Shown here piece after piece: positions 1 through 5,589 of a stretch of DNA of 7,399 bases. Each line of letters begins with the position of its first letter. Positions within the stretch are counted from its first letter, which is position 1. This stretch comes from Nitrospirota bacterium (GTDB lineage Bacteria > Nitrospirota > CAKKRA01 > 9FT-COMBO-42-15): positions 4,200 through 11,598 of the forward strand of contig JAHFEP010000084.1 in assembly GCA_023248415.1 (NCBI GenBank), written 5' to 3'. The position numbers and the translations under genes were made by a program. The notes under the pieces are model-generated. The model ran no database searches. It was not told the DNA's origin and saw only the letters and a program-made list of their open reading frames with translations.

Positions 1-279
1 AGCAGCATTGGCATCAAAATCGTATATAGAAAGAATAGACTCCTCAGCCTTCTTCTGGTTCTTTTTTATTGTTGCCTCATCATGCACTATTAAATCAAGT
101 GGCGCCTTTATGCTTTTTTGAGCAACATCTCCTATCATCAATCTCGGAGCAGAAAACATGCCGCCCGGAATAAGGAGAAACCCCAAAAGAAGCACAATTG
201 AAATCCCAAGGAGTAAAGTCGGCCATAATCTGTCTTCTGCTATTTTATTAATCCAGTTAAGGTTTATCTTAAAACTCAT
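1..279 (-). CDS. 7TM-HD family membrane phosphohydrolase (PgpH-like), N-terminal part, truncated by window edge
   Basis: The first 93 residues are visible and the frame is open to the left edge. A short cytoplasmic start is followed by one hydrophobic segment (about residues 19-38). After it comes a segment typical of the extracytoplasmic 7TMR-HDED domain: IGDVAQKSIKAPLD (49-62), then a D-x-x-T pattern, a charged helix and the SIYDFD stretch near 84-89. In this family the sensor domain precedes seven membrane helices and a cytoplasmic HD domain. Characterised members such as Listeria PgpH hydrolyse cyclic di-AMP. The catalytic part lies outside this window, so the activity here is inferred. 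The ATG overlaps the phoH stop as ATGA, and AAAGGAG lies about ten bases upstream inside the 3' end of phoH, which indicates translational coupling. A phoH neighbour is usual for this family. Family call fairly sure; substrate unknown. Confidence 0.85.
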   Translation of the reverse strand, partial: MSFKINLNWINKIAEDRLWPTLLLGISIVLLLGFLLIPGGMFSAPRLMIGDVAQKSIKAPLDLIVHDEATIKKNQKKAEESILSIYDFDANAA

Positions 280-1268
280 CTGCGTGAATCTCCTTTATCC
301 TTCCCAATCTTTTCTAAGTGTTTTTCATAAGCCTTGACTATCTGCTGGACAAGCTTATGCCTTACAACATCCTTCTCTGTGAAATATACAAAGCTAATGC
401 CCTTTACATTGCTCAAGATTTCCTGAATCTCAATCAGGCCAGAGACCCGCTCACGGGGCAAATCAACCTGTGTGATGTCGCCTGTTACAACTGCCTTTGA
501 ATTAAAGCCGAGCCTTGTTAAAAACATCTTCATCTGCTCAGATGTTGCATTCTGCGCCTCATCTAAGATAACAAAGGAGTCATTCAATGTCCTGCCGCGC
601 ATAAAGGCAAGCGGCGCTATCTCAACCGTGCCGCGTTCTATAAGCCTGTTTGCCTTATCAAACTCCATCATATCAAAGAGGGCATCATATAACGGTCTAA
701 GATATGGGTGCACCTTCTCAAATATATCTCCGGGCAAAAACCCAAGCTTTTCCCCTGCCTCAACAGCAGGCCTTGCAAGCACAATCCTGCTCACCTCTTT
801 TTTTACTAATGCAGAGACAGCCATTGCCATAGCAAGATAGGTCTTGCCTGTTCCAGCAGGTCCGATGCCAATTACAATATCATTCTTGCGTATTGCTTCA
901 ACATATTTGCGCTGATTAGCAGACTTTGGCGTGATAAATCTCTTTTTTGATGATACAGGGATAGTGTCTAAGAAAATCTTTTTTACAGAGACCTTTGGCT
1001 CTCTCTTAATAGAGTTTATTGCAAAGGCAACATCCTCCTGCTTTAAAGAGAACCCGCTGTCAGCCATTTCATTTATATCTGCTATCAGATTTTCTATTTT
1101 CTCTACTGCCTCTGTCTCGCCTTCAATGGACAGTTCATCTCCCCTCGCCACAACCTTTACACCAAATAGCTCCTCTATAAGCCGGAGATTTGCATCATGG
1201 CCACCGTAAAAGGCGGGTAAATCTATATTTTCAGCTAATCTTATCTTTGTAATTACGGACTTTTCCAA
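276..1268 (-). CDS. phoH: PhoH-like (YbeZ) P-loop ATPase
   Basis: A complete 330-residue PhoH/YbeZ protein of usual family length. The N-terminal 70 residues form a small KH-like region (GGHDANLRLIEELFGVKVV, 22-40). The ATPase domain follows: Walker A GPAGTGKT (136-143), the conserved RPAVEAGEKLGFLPGD block (166-181), Walker B VILDEAQN (233-240), the TGDITQVDLP motif (262-271) and the C-terminal RHKLVQQIVKAY block (303-314). Family members are cytoplasmic ATPases linked to RNA metabolism, often encoded beside ybeY. Here the following gene is a 7TM-HD phosphohydrolase, and the two overlap by four bases. The start appears to be TTG: an in-frame TAA lies two codons upstream, and no ATG or GTG occurs near the conserved N-terminus. 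The nearest purine-rich site, AGAGGA (1283-1288), is about 14 bases from the TTG, rather far, so weak initiation is possible. Function is known only at family level. Confidence 0.95.
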   Translation of the reverse strand: MEKSVITKIRLAENIDLPAFYGGHDANLRLIEELFGVKVVARGDELSIEGETEAVEKIENLIADINEMADSGFSLKQEDVAFAINSIKREPKVSVKKIFLDTIPVSSKKRFITPKSANQRKYVEAIRKNDIVIGIGPAGTGKTYLAMAMAVSALVKKEVSRIVLARPAVEAGEKLGFLPGDIFEKVHPYLRPLYDALFDMMEFDKANRLIERGTVEIAPLAFMRGRTLNDSFVILDEAQNATSEQMKMFLTRLGFNSKAVVTGDITQVDLPRERVSGLIEIQEILSNVKGISFVYFTEKDVVRHKLVQQIVKAYEKHLEKIGKDKGDSRR

Positions 1269-1316
1269 GTTTTATTTTTTTATCCTCTAAGCCTTATTCC
1301 TGTCATCGCCTGAAAT

Positions 1317-1345
1317 CAGAGGTGGCGGCCTTTTGCCATCCTCTG
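1317..1345 (-). promoter_or_regulatory. Stem-loop between the toxin gene and phoH
   Basis: A near-perfect inverted repeat. CAGAGG (1317-1322) plus TGGC (1323-1326) pairs with GCCA (1335-1338) plus CCTCTG (1340-1345), with one unpaired base at 1339 and an eight-base loop. In the phoH direction no run of T follows it, so it is not a typical Rho-independent terminator. It lies about 50 bases ahead of the phoH start, within any transcript reading through from the toxin-antitoxin genes. It could be an mRNA-stabilising or processing hairpin. Half of the stem belongs to a 16-base repeat that recurs at 1902-1917, so it may only be a by-product of that repeat. Confidence 0.45.
1329..1344 (+). repeat. 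16-base direct repeat, left copy
   Basis: CCTTTTGCCATCCTCT matches 1902-1917 at 15 of 16 positions in the same orientation. The pair lies just outside the palindrome pair, so the toxin-antitoxin genes are bracketed in a nested order: 16-mer, palindrome, genes, palindrome, 16-mer. Confidence 0.5.
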
Positions 1346-1352
1346 GATTGAT

Positions 1353-1364
1353 TTGTTATAACAA
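1353..1364. repeat. TTGTTATAACAA palindrome at the 3' end of the toxin gene
   Basis: A perfect 12-base palindrome containing the toxin stop codon (TAA at 1358-1356 on the minus strand). It is the second copy of the palindrome found upstream of the antitoxin gene at 1864-1873, so the two copies bracket the toxin-antitoxin pair. Confidence 0.5.
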
Positions 1365-1661
1365 GCTTCCTATTCTATTGATATCGAGCAACCTTGATGA
1401 GTGATAAACTGTGAGTATTTCTACTAAGTCTTCTTTTGTTCTATAGATTATCCTGTAATTACCAAAAATAATTTCTCTGATTTCTTTGCGATTTAATTCT
1501 GGAACAATCCGCCCAGATTCAGAAAATAATTCCAGGCGTTCTGCTGTGTCAAAAACTTTTGTAGTAAACATCTGTGCGTAATAATCTGAATCCCTTGCAA
1601 TAAAATTTGCTATAGCTTCAATATCATCCAGAGATTGCGGTGTCCATTTTATCTTAGCCAT
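1356..1661 (-). CDS. RelE/ParE-superfamily toxin of a type II toxin-antitoxin pair
   Basis: A 101-residue protein, about the usual length for this superfamily. The N-terminal strand MAKIKWTP leads into a helical region with the LDDIEAIANFIARDS pattern (11-25). The family signature block GRIVPEL (50-56) follows, then IREIIFGNYRIIYR (61-74) and a last strand with VYHSSR (85-90). Relatives are either ribosome-dependent mRNA interferases (RelE) or gyrase poisons (ParE). The GRIVPEL and YRIIYR pattern leans towards ParE, but the sequence alone does not settle the target. A longer frame to 1700 exists, but the ATG at 1661 matches the family N-terminus. This ATG lies inside the antitoxin gene, giving a 13-base overlap that implies coupled translation. 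The gene looks intact. The stop codon lies within the palindrome at 1353-1364. Confidence 0.88.
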   Translation of the reverse strand: MAKIKWTPQSLDDIEAIANFIARDSDYYAQMFTTKVFDTAERLELFSESGRIVPELNRKEIREIIFGNYRIIYRTKEDLVEILTVYHSSRLLDINRIGSLL

Positions 1662-1837
1662 TTTTTCATTTTTTCTTTTGCTTCTTCGTGAGAAACACAT
1701 TGACCCTCATCTGCTTGAAAAATTCCTTTTTCAATCTTTGCAAGCAAATATAAACGCTCCATTGCCTCTTCAATTGTACTTTTTTCTGGTAAGTCACGCA
1801 AACTGCCAATTATTTTTTCCTTATCCAAAACAATCAT
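1649..1837 (-). CDS. RelB/ParD-like antitoxin of the type II pair
   Basis: A 62-residue protein placed directly ahead of the RelE/ParE toxin gene and overlapping it by 13 bases. The N-terminal part, with KIIGSLRDLPEKSTIEEAMERL (9-29), looks helical and is the likely dimerisation or DNA-binding half. The C-terminal half, rich in Glu and Lys (VSHEEAKEKMKKWLR, 48-62), is the kind of flexible charged tail that wraps the toxin. The phrase IEEAMERLYLLAKIEKG is, from memory, common in small antitoxins paired with RelE/ParE toxins. The ATG at 1837 is chosen because AAAGGAGA sits at a good distance upstream. An in-frame extension to 1912 would add 25 residues unlike the family and would overlap the HicB-like fragment. 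Antitoxins of this type normally repress their own operon; the palindrome at 1864-1873 is a candidate operator. Confidence 0.82.
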   Translation of the reverse strand: MIVLDKEKIIGSLRDLPEKSTIEEAMERLYLLAKIEKGIFQADEGQCVSHEEAKEKMKKWLR

Positions 1838-1863
1838 TTTCTTGTCTCCTTTATTTATTTTTT

Positions 1864-1873
1864 TGTTATAACA
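1864..1873. promoter_or_regulatory. TGTTATAACA palindrome, candidate operator upstream of the antitoxin gene
   Basis: A perfect 10-base palindrome about 27 bases ahead of the antitoxin ATG, overlapping the stop of the HicB-like fragment. Antitoxins of RelB/ParD type usually bind palindromes at their own promoters, so this position suits autoregulation. The same 12-base string TTTGTTATAACA recurs at 1352-1363 at the far end of the toxin gene, which an operator explanation does not account for. Confidence 0.35.
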
Positions 1874-1970
1874 TTGGCAATACCAGCTTGCCTGAGTATT
1901 TCCTTCTGCCATCCTCTAATTTTTTATACTCCGCATCTTCTATTGTTCCAAGAATATACTCTACTAACAT
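1866..1970 (-). pseudogene. hicB: HicB-like antitoxin remnant, 34 codons
   Basis: This short reading frame has an excellent ribosome binding site (GGAGG at 1978-1982, seven-base spacer) and a promoter-like region upstream, so it was probably once a real gene start. Its first 21 residues (MLVEYILGTIEDAEYKKLED plus G) closely resemble the start of HicB-family antitoxins, which commonly begin ML-EYI and continue AxY--LEDG. A full HicB goes on with a GEIP..GVWA segment and reaches at least 70 residues; here the frame becomes unrelated and stops at 34. In a second frame, across 1855-1911, the residues KEILRQAGI resemble the end of a HicA toxin. One reading is an internal deletion that joined the hicB start to the hicA end out of frame. 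The HicB call is by eye; it could also be a functional leader peptide for the antitoxin gene 28 bases downstream. Confidence 0.55.
1902..1917 (+). repeat. 16-base direct repeat, right copy
   Basis: CCTTCTGCCATCCTCT differs from the left copy only at 1906. It lies within the HicB-like fragment, over the codons for LEDGRR, so the left copy may be debris from a related gene or a product of local recombination. Confidence 0.5.
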
Positions 1971-1999
1971 AAAGGCGCCTCCATTTTTTTCAATCTTTG

Positions 2000-2013
2000 A
2001 TTATATTTTACCA
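2000..2013 (-). promoter_or_regulatory. Possible promoter (-10 region) for the toxin-antitoxin island
   Basis: On the minus strand an extended -10 motif TGGTAAAAT (2013-2005) runs directly into a TATAAT (2005-2000), 30 to 43 bases ahead of the HicB-like start. The terminator of the preceding operon is immediately upstream, so a new promoter is needed here. No good -35 hexamer is visible at the expected spacing, which is tolerable for an extended -10 promoter. Confidence 0.4.
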
Positions 2014-2038
2014 TATAACCCACAGGAAAAAAAGCAAT

Positions 2039-2066
2039 AAAAAAGGGCAGACACAGCGGTCTGCCC
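2039..2066 (-). terminator. Rho-independent terminator ending the pilus operon
   Basis: A perfect 8-base stem, GGGCAGAC (2045-2052) with GTCTGCCC (2059-2066), and a six-base loop. On the minus strand it is followed by six T residues (2044-2039). It separates the upstream pilus, lipoprotein and unknown genes from the toxin-antitoxin island. The other side lacks a T run, so it acts mainly in the minus direction. Confidence 0.88.
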
Positions 2067-2083
2067 TTACAGTTATAGTTTAT

Positions 2084-2182
2084 TAACAGATTGTTGGAAA
2101 ACTCAACAATCTCTGATTACACAGATAAAAGATTAGATTACACAGATTAAAGGCTGTTGATAACTTTTTCAACAGCCTGTTA
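2084..2182. repeat. MITE-like composite repeat with two hairpins
   Basis: This noncoding block carries a hairpin at each end. AGATTGTTG (2088-2096) pairs with CAACAATCT (2104-2112), and GGCTGTTGA (2152-2160) pairs with TCAACAGCC (2169-2177). Between them GATTACACAGAT occurs twice, at 2115-2126 and 2136-2147, with a 21-base period. The outer edges carry a short inverted pair, TAACAG (2084-2089) and CTGTTA (2177-2182). The two hairpins resemble inverted copies of each other (TGTTG, A-rich loop, CAACA). No coding capacity is seen. The layout suggests a small non-autonomous repeat element or its remnant, but copy number elsewhere cannot be seen from here. Confidence 0.5.
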
Positions 2183-2195
2183 GTCTCCTCTTTAA

Positions 2196-2262
2196 CCCAT
2201 CCCCACCCTAACCCTCCCCTTTAAGGGGTGGGCACAATTTGTCCAGCCCATGTTGCATGGGC
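2196..2262. repeat. C-rich intergenic repeat with two inverted repeats
   Basis: The first half is pyrimidine-rich with repeated CCC blocks (ACCCTAACCCTCCCC near 2205-2219) and folds on itself: CCCTCCCCTT (2212-2221) opposes AAGGGGTGGG (2223-2232) with one mismatch. A second, tighter inverted repeat follows, GCCCATG (2246-2252) with CATGGGC (2256-2262) and a three-base spacer. From general knowledge, CCCTAACCCTCCCC-type palindromes are scattered between genes in many environmental bacterial genomes. Function unknown. The block lies just past the stop of the last operon gene. Confidence 0.45.
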
Positions 2263-2267
2263 GGGGT

Positions 2268-2702
2268 TTACCCTGCCTTTCTGACAAAATAACCCTGCCG
2301 TTCTTCAACCTCTTTCATTGTAAACTCGCTTTTACCTTCATAGACAACAGTGTCAGGATAGTGGTTCATCAGAATATCCTTTACGCGCTCAAAATCCTTT
2401 TCTGATATATATCTCCTGATAGGCAGGACAGCATCGTCTTCAGGGGAATACCAGTTAATAACAAGCTCCTTTACGCGTTCCAGCCTCTCTTCTTGATAAT
2501 TCTTCTGCCAGTCTTCATACACATCATCATCAAACCAGAGGGATGCCTCTTTTTTCTTTATCTGGAAGCCGTGCTTCTGCTCCATCAAAAAGCTCCACAG
2601 ATTAAACTCCTCTAAAGGGACATAGCGGACATTATCGCCATCATCCCTTATGTCGTCCCCTTCCTTGCCGAGGGTGCATCTTACAAGCTTGATTTTACGC
2701 AT
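2268..2702 (-). CDS. Uncharacterised small charged protein, last gene of the pilus operon
   Basis: I do not recognise this 144-residue protein. It has no signal peptide or membrane segment and should be soluble and cytoplasmic. It is rich in Asp, Glu, Lys and Arg, with acidic runs (GDDIRDDGD, 15-23; FDDDVYED, 57-64), four tryptophans, a likely charged helix (about 64-83) and a second charged segment ISEKDFERVKDILMNHYPD (99-117). There is a single cysteine. The frame reaches a GTG at 2711, but the ATG at 2702 is preferred because AGGTGA lies five bases before it. It begins 29 bases after the lipoprotein stop with no terminator between, so it is probably co-transcribed with the pilus genes; the terminator at 2039-2066 follows. 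A regulatory or assembly role is only a guess from position. Real gene: fairly sure. Function: unknown. Confidence 0.7.
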   Translation of the reverse strand: MRKIKLVRCTLGKEGDDIRDDGDNVRYVPLEEFNLWSFLMEQKHGFQIKKKEASLWFDDDVYEDWQKNYQEERLERVKELVINWYSPEDDAVLPIRRYISEKDFERVKDILMNHYPDTVVYEGKSEFTMKEVEERQGYFVRKAG

Positions 2703-2731
2703 AGAAATCACCTGCCTTGACTGATAATATT

Positions 2732-3646
2732 TTATTGTTTTATCTCAAAGGTGAGGCTTTGTGTTGCCTCACCGCCATTACCGTCAGTAACAGAAACTGT
2801 AAAAGTAGTTTTTCCTTTTACATCAGGAGGGACATCCCATCGTATGGCTCCTGTTTTAGGGTCAATAGCCATGTTAGCAGGCGCGGATTTGAGCGAGTAG
2901 GTTAGAGTGTCTTCATCCGGGTCAGTCGCGTTAACCTGATATGTATAAGTCTTTCCATTAAAATTAAAATTCGTATGCTCATTAATTATTGGAGATACAT
3001 TTTTTACATCCCTCTGCAAGACAATCGGTTTTCCATATGCCTCGCCATCAAAGGGGGTTATTTTAACAGAAATCTTATCCCCGCGCTTAATCGGAGCCCC
3101 AATCTGCTTATCACTGCCGGCAGGTTCTTTGTTTTTTGTCCATTCATAAATAAAGGTGACTTTATCACCATCAATATCATTTCCAGCTACATCTACACCC
3201 AAGACATCACCGGGTTTAAAGATCTCAGGGGTAAACTTTATTTTGCTTATTTCAGGGGGTGCATTCTTTATTAGTATGGTATTTGAAAATATCTCCTTAT
3301 CCTGTATTGTTGCCTTTGCCTGAACATTGCTCCCCTTTTTGACCTCTGATAGCTTTAACCATTCAGGTGAAGGACTTGCAACAGAGTCTCCATTTACCAG
3401 CCATTCAATCTTCGCATCCTTAAGTTCAAAGCCCTTTGTTATTAAAGATAGAGTTGAATTTCGTGATGCATCTGCAGGAATAATCTCTAATGAATAAGAG
3501 GCGCTCGTTACAGCAGCAGGAACTTGTATGGTTTCTGAAATATTTTTTTTGTCAACTGCCGATGATTTTTTACTGCCCACCTCTCCTTTTTCTGATGAAC
3601 ACGATATTATTAGAAATAGGGTTATATACAATAAGAATTTATGCAT
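2732..3646 (-). CDS. Secreted lipoprotein with Ig-like and cadherin-like domains
   Basis: A 304-residue protein. The N-terminus (MHKFLLYITLFLIISC) is a lipoprotein signal peptide with lipobox IISC and lipidated Cys16, followed by a low-complexity linker rich in Ser and Lys (17-48). Three beta-sandwich-like segments can be seen: about 50-128, about 129-215 (with GNDIDGDKVTFIYEWTKN, a PKD/Ig-like pattern, at 155-172) and about 217-304. The last has ATDPDEDTLTYSL (240-252), DPKTGAIRWDVP (262-273) and a closing VSVTDGNGGEA (284-294), the pattern of cadherin-like or He_PIG domains; the acidic DxDxD-type loops could bind calcium. The gene starts 12 bases after the pilX-like stop, so it belongs to the pilus operon. 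No strong ribosome binding site is visible, suggesting coupling. It may be a membrane-anchored accessory or adhesive component of the pilus machine; that is inference. Confidence 0.82.
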   Translation of the reverse strand: MHKFLLYITLFLIISCSSEKGEVGSKKSSAVDKKNISETIQVPAAVTSASYSLEIIPADASRNSTLSLITKGFELKDAKIEWLVNGDSVASPSPEWLKLSEVKKGSNVQAKATIQDKEIFSNTILIKNAPPEISKIKFTPEIFKPGDVLGVDVAGNDIDGDKVTFIYEWTKNKEPAGSDKQIGAPIKRGDKISVKITPFDGEAYGKPIVLQRDVKNVSPIINEHTNFNFNGKTYTYQVNATDPDEDTLTYSLKSAPANMAIDPKTGAIRWDVPPDVKGKTTFTVSVTDGNGGEATQSLTFEIKQ

Positions 3647-3658
3647 AATATATAGTCA

Positions 3659-4300
3659 TCAATATTGATACAATATAGAAAGCTTTGCCCTTTCAGAGGG
3701 GCTATTTGTTGACTGAGCAGCTACCTCAACTGTGTAAAAATATGGCATCTTCTGTACAGATGCGTTTTCTGTGGTAACCACACCTGATCTTATTAAATCC
3801 CCGTCTCCGCTGGTATTGCCCAAGACTGTATCAACTATCTTTCCATAGATTGTATATCCTCCGAGAATAAAACTCATATCATAAGTTGTTGAGGTGCTTG
3901 GATTAATACTTACTGATTTATCGCAGGTAATAGGCCAGTCGATTGTTTTTGTAAGTAGTTTAGCATTTAAACAGGCGTCAGTGGCAGTAACAGTAAAGGT
4001 ACTAAGATAGCTAAATTCAGTTGCAAGTGAGGCAGCGGTAACAATTCGCGAGTCAATAATCTCATAGGCAATGCCTCCACCGCCTATGCCAGCCTCACGG
4101 GCAATTTTATATCTCCTCTCCAGACCTGATATCTGGGTTCCAGATGTTATCATATACAATAATCCTGCCATCATGGCAAGCGAAATTGCAGAGATTATTA
4201 ATACCATTACAAGGGCAACACCTTTTTCGTTCCATAGGCTGGTGATAGTAATCTTTTTGTAACTCTTCTTAGTTCTATTATATGTAATCATTCTTTCCAT
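3659..4300 (-). CDS. pilX: PilX-like type IV pilus assembly protein
   Basis: A 213-residue protein with a long basic N-terminus, NEKG (24-27) then a hydrophobic helix starting VALVMVLIISAISLAMMAG (28-46), and a continuation with QISGLERRYKIAREAG (56-71). This matches the PilX N-terminal domain, found in minor pseudopilins that join the pilus tip or priming complex. The usual Glu5 is absent (Met32 at that position), as in the tip pseudopilin GspK of type II secretion. A cysteine pair, 110 and 126, may form a disulfide. Start choice: AGAGGTGA precedes the ATG at 4300. An alternative ATG at 4327 overlaps the pilW-like stop as TAATG and adds nine residues; both are plausible. The gene sits between the pilW-like gene and the lipoprotein gene in one transcript. 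The C-terminal two thirds is not recognisable beyond being beta-rich. Confidence 0.83.
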   Translation of the reverse strand: MERMITYNRTKKSYKKITITSLWNEKGVALVMVLIISAISLAMMAGLLYMITSGTQISGLERRYKIAREAGIGGGGIAYEIIDSRIVTAASLATEFSYLSTFTVTATDACLNAKLLTKTIDWPITCDKSVSINPSTSTTYDMSFILGGYTIYGKIVDTVLGNTSGDGDLIRSGVVTTENASVQKMPYFYTVEVAAQSTNSPSERAKLSILYQY

Positions 4301-4326
4301 TTTCTCACCTCTAATTACCTGTTTCA

Positions 4327-5589
4327 TTACGGTATAGCCCTTAGATTCTCTGGTTTCACAATTAGTGTATAGACCTTCCATCTATAGTTTAGATAATTGG
4401 CAATTGCAGAAAGGTCAAAGTTCCGTCCCAATAAAGCAGATTCACCAACCGTGATGCATGTTGGACATCCTGAAAAATTATTAAATGTATAATTTACATC
4501 CAATTGTCCTTCATGTGCTAAAATATATATCCTTACCTCTTTTATCCGGCTTCTGAGTAATGAGGGGTCAGCCAATGTAGCCGTCACATCTGCAATGGCA
4601 GCGAGTTCGACGCCTCCTGTATCAGCTATAACGCTGCCATCGCCATTGGAAATCGTTCCGATTGTCCAATCTTCAATTGCCGACAACGCATTCATATCCA
4701 ATCCAAAAACCACCTGCATATCCGCCGCACAGTCAAGGATAGGCAAAGGAGTCAGGGCGCCATCACCGTGGTTAATCGTTGCCTTATAAAGGACGCCAAC
4801 AAGCGGACTATTGGCGCACTGTGTCGGCATATCTGGAGCTGCAGGCCTTCTAATATAATAGTCTGCCCTGTTAAAGGGCATTCGCAAAGCTGCAGTGGTA
4901 TCAGGTGCAATACCATATACAATGTATGTTGCGTCTGAACCATCTGCTGGCGCTGCTGGCGGCGCAAAAGCAGGGTTTAATAAATTATCATTATCAGGGC
5001 CTCCAACTGCATTATATAGAGTGTAAAAACTTGCTACATCTACCTTAAGGCTTCTTGTGTTAGATTCAACAGAACTGGAGGAATCAAGGACAATTACCCT
5101 GTCATTATTTGCGAGTTTTTCCCTGTTTTCTGTCCATTCCCTTACTAACACAGTGCCCGTGGTCTTATCTCTTCTTACATTAGTCCATTTCTGGGATGCA
5201 TCATTCATTGCAACATTAGCGGCTTTTATTACAAGGACATCGCTGCCATTTAATCCGTCTCCCTCTCCAACAATAATACCCCTTGGCACAGCAGCCGGGG
5301 AATCATTATATAGAGTCTCATCCTGGACTGTCGTTGCATCATTAACAGCTTCTAAATAAACAGCTCCGCCCATATTCCACGGCAGCCCATATCCTGCATG
5401 TTCAATATCTCGTCTTAAGGTTTCAAGGCCAATAATACCCTCCAGGTTGGTCTCTGCTATCTTGCCCTGCTGTTTGAATTGCGAAAGCATATCAACATAT
5501 AGCCTTGATACTGCTGCAATAGCAAGCACAAAGATGACCATTGCTATTAATAGCTCTACTAATGTATATCCTGTTTCCCGCTTAATCAT
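4327..5589 (-). CDS. pilW: PilW-like type IV pilus minor pseudopilin
   Basis: A 420-residue prepilin-like protein with leader MIKRETG, a type III (PilD) cleavage site before Tyr8, Glu12 at mature position 5 and a hydrophobic helix over 8-29. Family-type features follow: LETLRRDIEHAGYG (56-68), DCAADMQVVFGLD (286-298) and a closing YRWKVYTLIVKPENLR (402-417) resembling the C-terminal strand of PilW proteins. PilW is a minor pseudopilin needed for pilus priming at the inner membrane and is carried at the tip. This copy seems longer than many PilW proteins; the extra length lies in the middle (about 80-250). Four cysteines occur (258, 287, 375, 378), including a CPTC pair. The ATG overlaps the pilV-like stop as ATGA, so translation is coupled. 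Family assignment is firm; the symbol follows position and motifs. Confidence 0.88.
   Translation of the reverse strand: MIKRETGYTLVELLIAMVIFVLAIAAVSRLYVDMLSQFKQQGKIAETNLEGIIGLETLRRDIEHAGYGLPWNMGGAVYLEAVNDATTVQDETLYNDSPAAVPRGIIVGEGDGLNGSDVLVIKAANVAMNDASQKWTNVRRDKTTGTVLVREWTENREKLANNDRVIVLDSSSSVESNTRSLKVDVASFYTLYNAVGGPDNDNLLNPAFAPPAAPADGSDATYIVYGIAPDTTAALRMPFNRADYYIRRPAAPDMPTQCANSPLVGVLYKATINHGDGALTPLPILDCAADMQVVFGLDMNALSAIEDWTIGTISNGDGSVIADTGGVELAAIADVTATLADPSLLRSRIKEVRIYILAHEGQLDVNYTFNNFSGCPTCITVGESALLGRNFDLSAIANYLNYRWKVYTLIVKPENLRAIP

Noticed and set aside
1290..1355. A 22-codon open stretch after the toxin stop (NPEDGKRPPPLISG) that reads like a protein C-terminus
   Set aside because: It is in the toxin frame but behind a stop and has no start; the toxin already has normal family length. 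It could be debris of an older gene, but I cannot support it.
1838..1912. N-terminal extension of the antitoxin to 1912
   Set aside because: The ATG at 1837 has a strong ribosome binding site, and the extra 25 residues are unlike antitoxins and overlap the HicB-like fragment in another frame.
1678..2040. Plus-strand 120-codon frame opposite the antitoxin gene and spacer
   Set aside because: It runs antisense to the clear antitoxin and HicB-like frames and across the terminator; the product is low-complexity hydrophobic with no family resemblance.
2115..2147. CRISPR-like repeat of GATTACACAGAT
   Set aside because: Only two 12-base copies with a 9-base gap and no cas genes; too short for CRISPR repeats and spacers.
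2097..2177. Reading the hairpins at 2088-2112 and 2152-2177 as Rho-independent terminators
   Set aside because: Neither stem is GC-rich with a T run on the minus side; the hairpin at 2039-2066 fits the terminator role far better.
4301..4381. Upstream start of the pilX-like gene at 4381
   Set aside because: It would overlap the end of the pilW-like gene by 55 bases and add residues with no pilin resemblance; starts at 4300 or 4327 have better signals.
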